This document shows positions 32,460 to 32,871 of a stretch of DNA of 32,871 bases, piece by piece. The stretch covers positions 1 to 32,871 of the forward strand of contig JAHJIN010000216.1 of NCBI GenBank assembly GCA_018823415.1, written 5' to 3'. The notes under the pieces are model-generated. The model was not told where the DNA came from, ran no database searches, and worked only from the letters and a program-made list of their open reading frames with translations. This DNA comes from Chloroflexota bacterium. GTDB taxonomy: Bacteria; Chloroflexota; JAHJIN01. The first letter of the stretch is position 1; each line of letters begins with the position of its first letter. A program made the position numbers and the translations under genes.

Positions 32460-32629
32460 CCGTTGAGGGTCCGGGCCACGAAACCCACTGGCCGGTCTGG
32501 TCTAGCTTATTGGTCCTGGTCATTGTCGCCCTGGTGCTGGCCGTGGGCCTGGCCGCCTATGTCTACGAGCTGGTGCAGCCCAACCTGGGCTGGCTCTCTG
32601 GTAGTTCGCATGGTACCCTCTACATCTAG
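32456..32629 (+). CDS. 57-residue single-helix membrane peptide
   Basis: An ATG at 32456 overlaps the biotin-carrier stop (ATGA). The 57-residue product has a soluble N-terminus (MTVEGPGHETHWPVWS), one membrane helix (SLLVLVIVALVLAVGLAAYVY) and a short tail. The overlap argues for a real gene in the carboxylase operon. Small one-helix subunits (OadG/MmdC type) occur in sodium-pumping decarboxylases, but the large membrane beta subunit is missing here, so I make no functional claim. Confidence 0.65.
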   Translation: MTVEGPGHETHWPVWSSLLVLVIVALVLAVGLAAYVYELVQPNLGWLSGSSHGTLYI

Positions 32630-32637
32630 TGGTATGG

Positions 32638-32643
32638 TATAAT
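32638..32643 (+). promoter_or_regulatory. Promoter (-10) for the last gene
   Basis: TATAAT preceded by TGG (extended -10), nine bases after the previous stop. No good -35 is seen. Confidence 0.6.
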
Positions 32644-32669
32644 CAGCGAAAAGACCAGGAGGATATGCA

Positions 32670-32871
32670 ATGTTGAGTTTTACGGGTCCCAAGTCACGCG
32701 ACATGATTTCAATTCCTTTGGGTATTCCTGATGTTGATGTACTAGAAGTAGACTCAAATTACGGTATAGTAGGTTGCCTCACGTATCTGGCACACGTTCA
32801 TTCGTTGCAGCGTCCGTGTCACAGCCATAACGACGCAATATCTCGTCGCGCGAGCCTACATGAGGTGGTAA
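32670..32871 (+). CDS. Partial AT-richer gene, possibly an ISL3-type transposase start
   Basis: ATG at 32670 with AGGAGG upstream opens a frame of 67 codons to the window end (MLSFTGPKSRDMISIPLGIP, then DVDVLEVDSNYGIVGCLTYL). The N-terminal ISIPLGIPDVDVLEVDSN resembles the start of ISL3-family transposases, but the CxxC pairs of their zinc ribbon are not seen. Codon use is clearly AT-richer than all neighbours, which suggests transfer. It could also be a degraded copy. The call cannot be settled without the sequence beyond the edge. Confidence 0.4.
   Translation, partial: MLSFTGPKSRDMISIPLGIPDVDVLEVDSNYGIVGCLTYLAHVHSLQRPCHSHNDAISRRASLHEVV

Overview
The window is a GC-rich chromosomal segment that fits a member of the Chloroflexota (an Anaerolineae-like lineage is my best guess). 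The case rests on inference from content: a complete Mre/Min/RodA shape cluster of Bacillus-like type, an M29 aminopeptidase, a membrane-bound GAF plus BTAD regulator, a Gram-positive/Chloroflexi-type SOS box, and repeated promoters with a TGnTATAAT extended -10. No rRNA or CRISPR array was seen.

Layout. Positions 1-3,231 read leftward: the first 13 codons of a secreted or membrane protein, comEA with its promoter and a repeat-bearing leader, the TldD protease, an RsbV-like STAS antagonist and an RsbW-like kinase. A divergent control region (3,230-3,335) carries three tandem GTTGTCCAAC palindromes. From there the rightward strand has tRNA-Leu(UAG), tRNA-Gly(GCC), a terminator, trigger factor, ClpP (catalytic Asp replaced by Asn), ribosomal protein L25/CTC, a structured intergenic element, then mreB, mreC, mreD, the PBP2 gene, minC, minD, minE and rodA (6,558-14,132), followed by a nine-helix membrane GAF-BTAD transcription regulator. 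A bidirectional terminator separates these from a leftward M29 aminopeptidase.

Positions 17,603-19,913 hold the most unusual unit. A strong promoter is overlapped by a LexA-type palindrome (AGAACATTTGTTCT) and drives four genes: an eight-cysteine protein, a soluble FtsK alpha-beta motor without its membrane and gamma domains, an 81-residue protein and a two-helix membrane protein. A perfect terminator closes the unit.

Positions 19,945-25,517 read leftward: an orphan 2-hydroxyacyl-CoA dehydratase-type subunit, saccharopine dehydrogenase and lysine-ketoglutarate reductase (a split LKR/SDH lysine pathway), and a 5'-nucleotidase lipoprotein. An orphan Flp pilin and galU follow. A gene-poor stretch (26,737-27,403) holds a 235-bp inverted-repeat element inserted, with a TAA duplication, into the end of an 80-bp repeat whose other copy lies in the comEA leader. 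The right end has ruvB, a biotin-dependent acyl-CoA carboxylase operon (carboxyltransferase, a small antitoxin-like protein, biotin carboxylase, biotin carrier, a 57-residue membrane peptide) and the start of an AT-richer, probably transposase-derived gene.

How the genes fit together: mre/PBP2/RodA (elongation) and Min (division-site placement) share one cluster. Trigger factor, ClpP and L25 form a protein-homeostasis set. LKR and SDH carry out lysine breakdown. The four carboxylase genes make or use an extended acyl-CoA. The SOS-box unit would link DNA damage to a DNA-pumping motor and a membrane protein.
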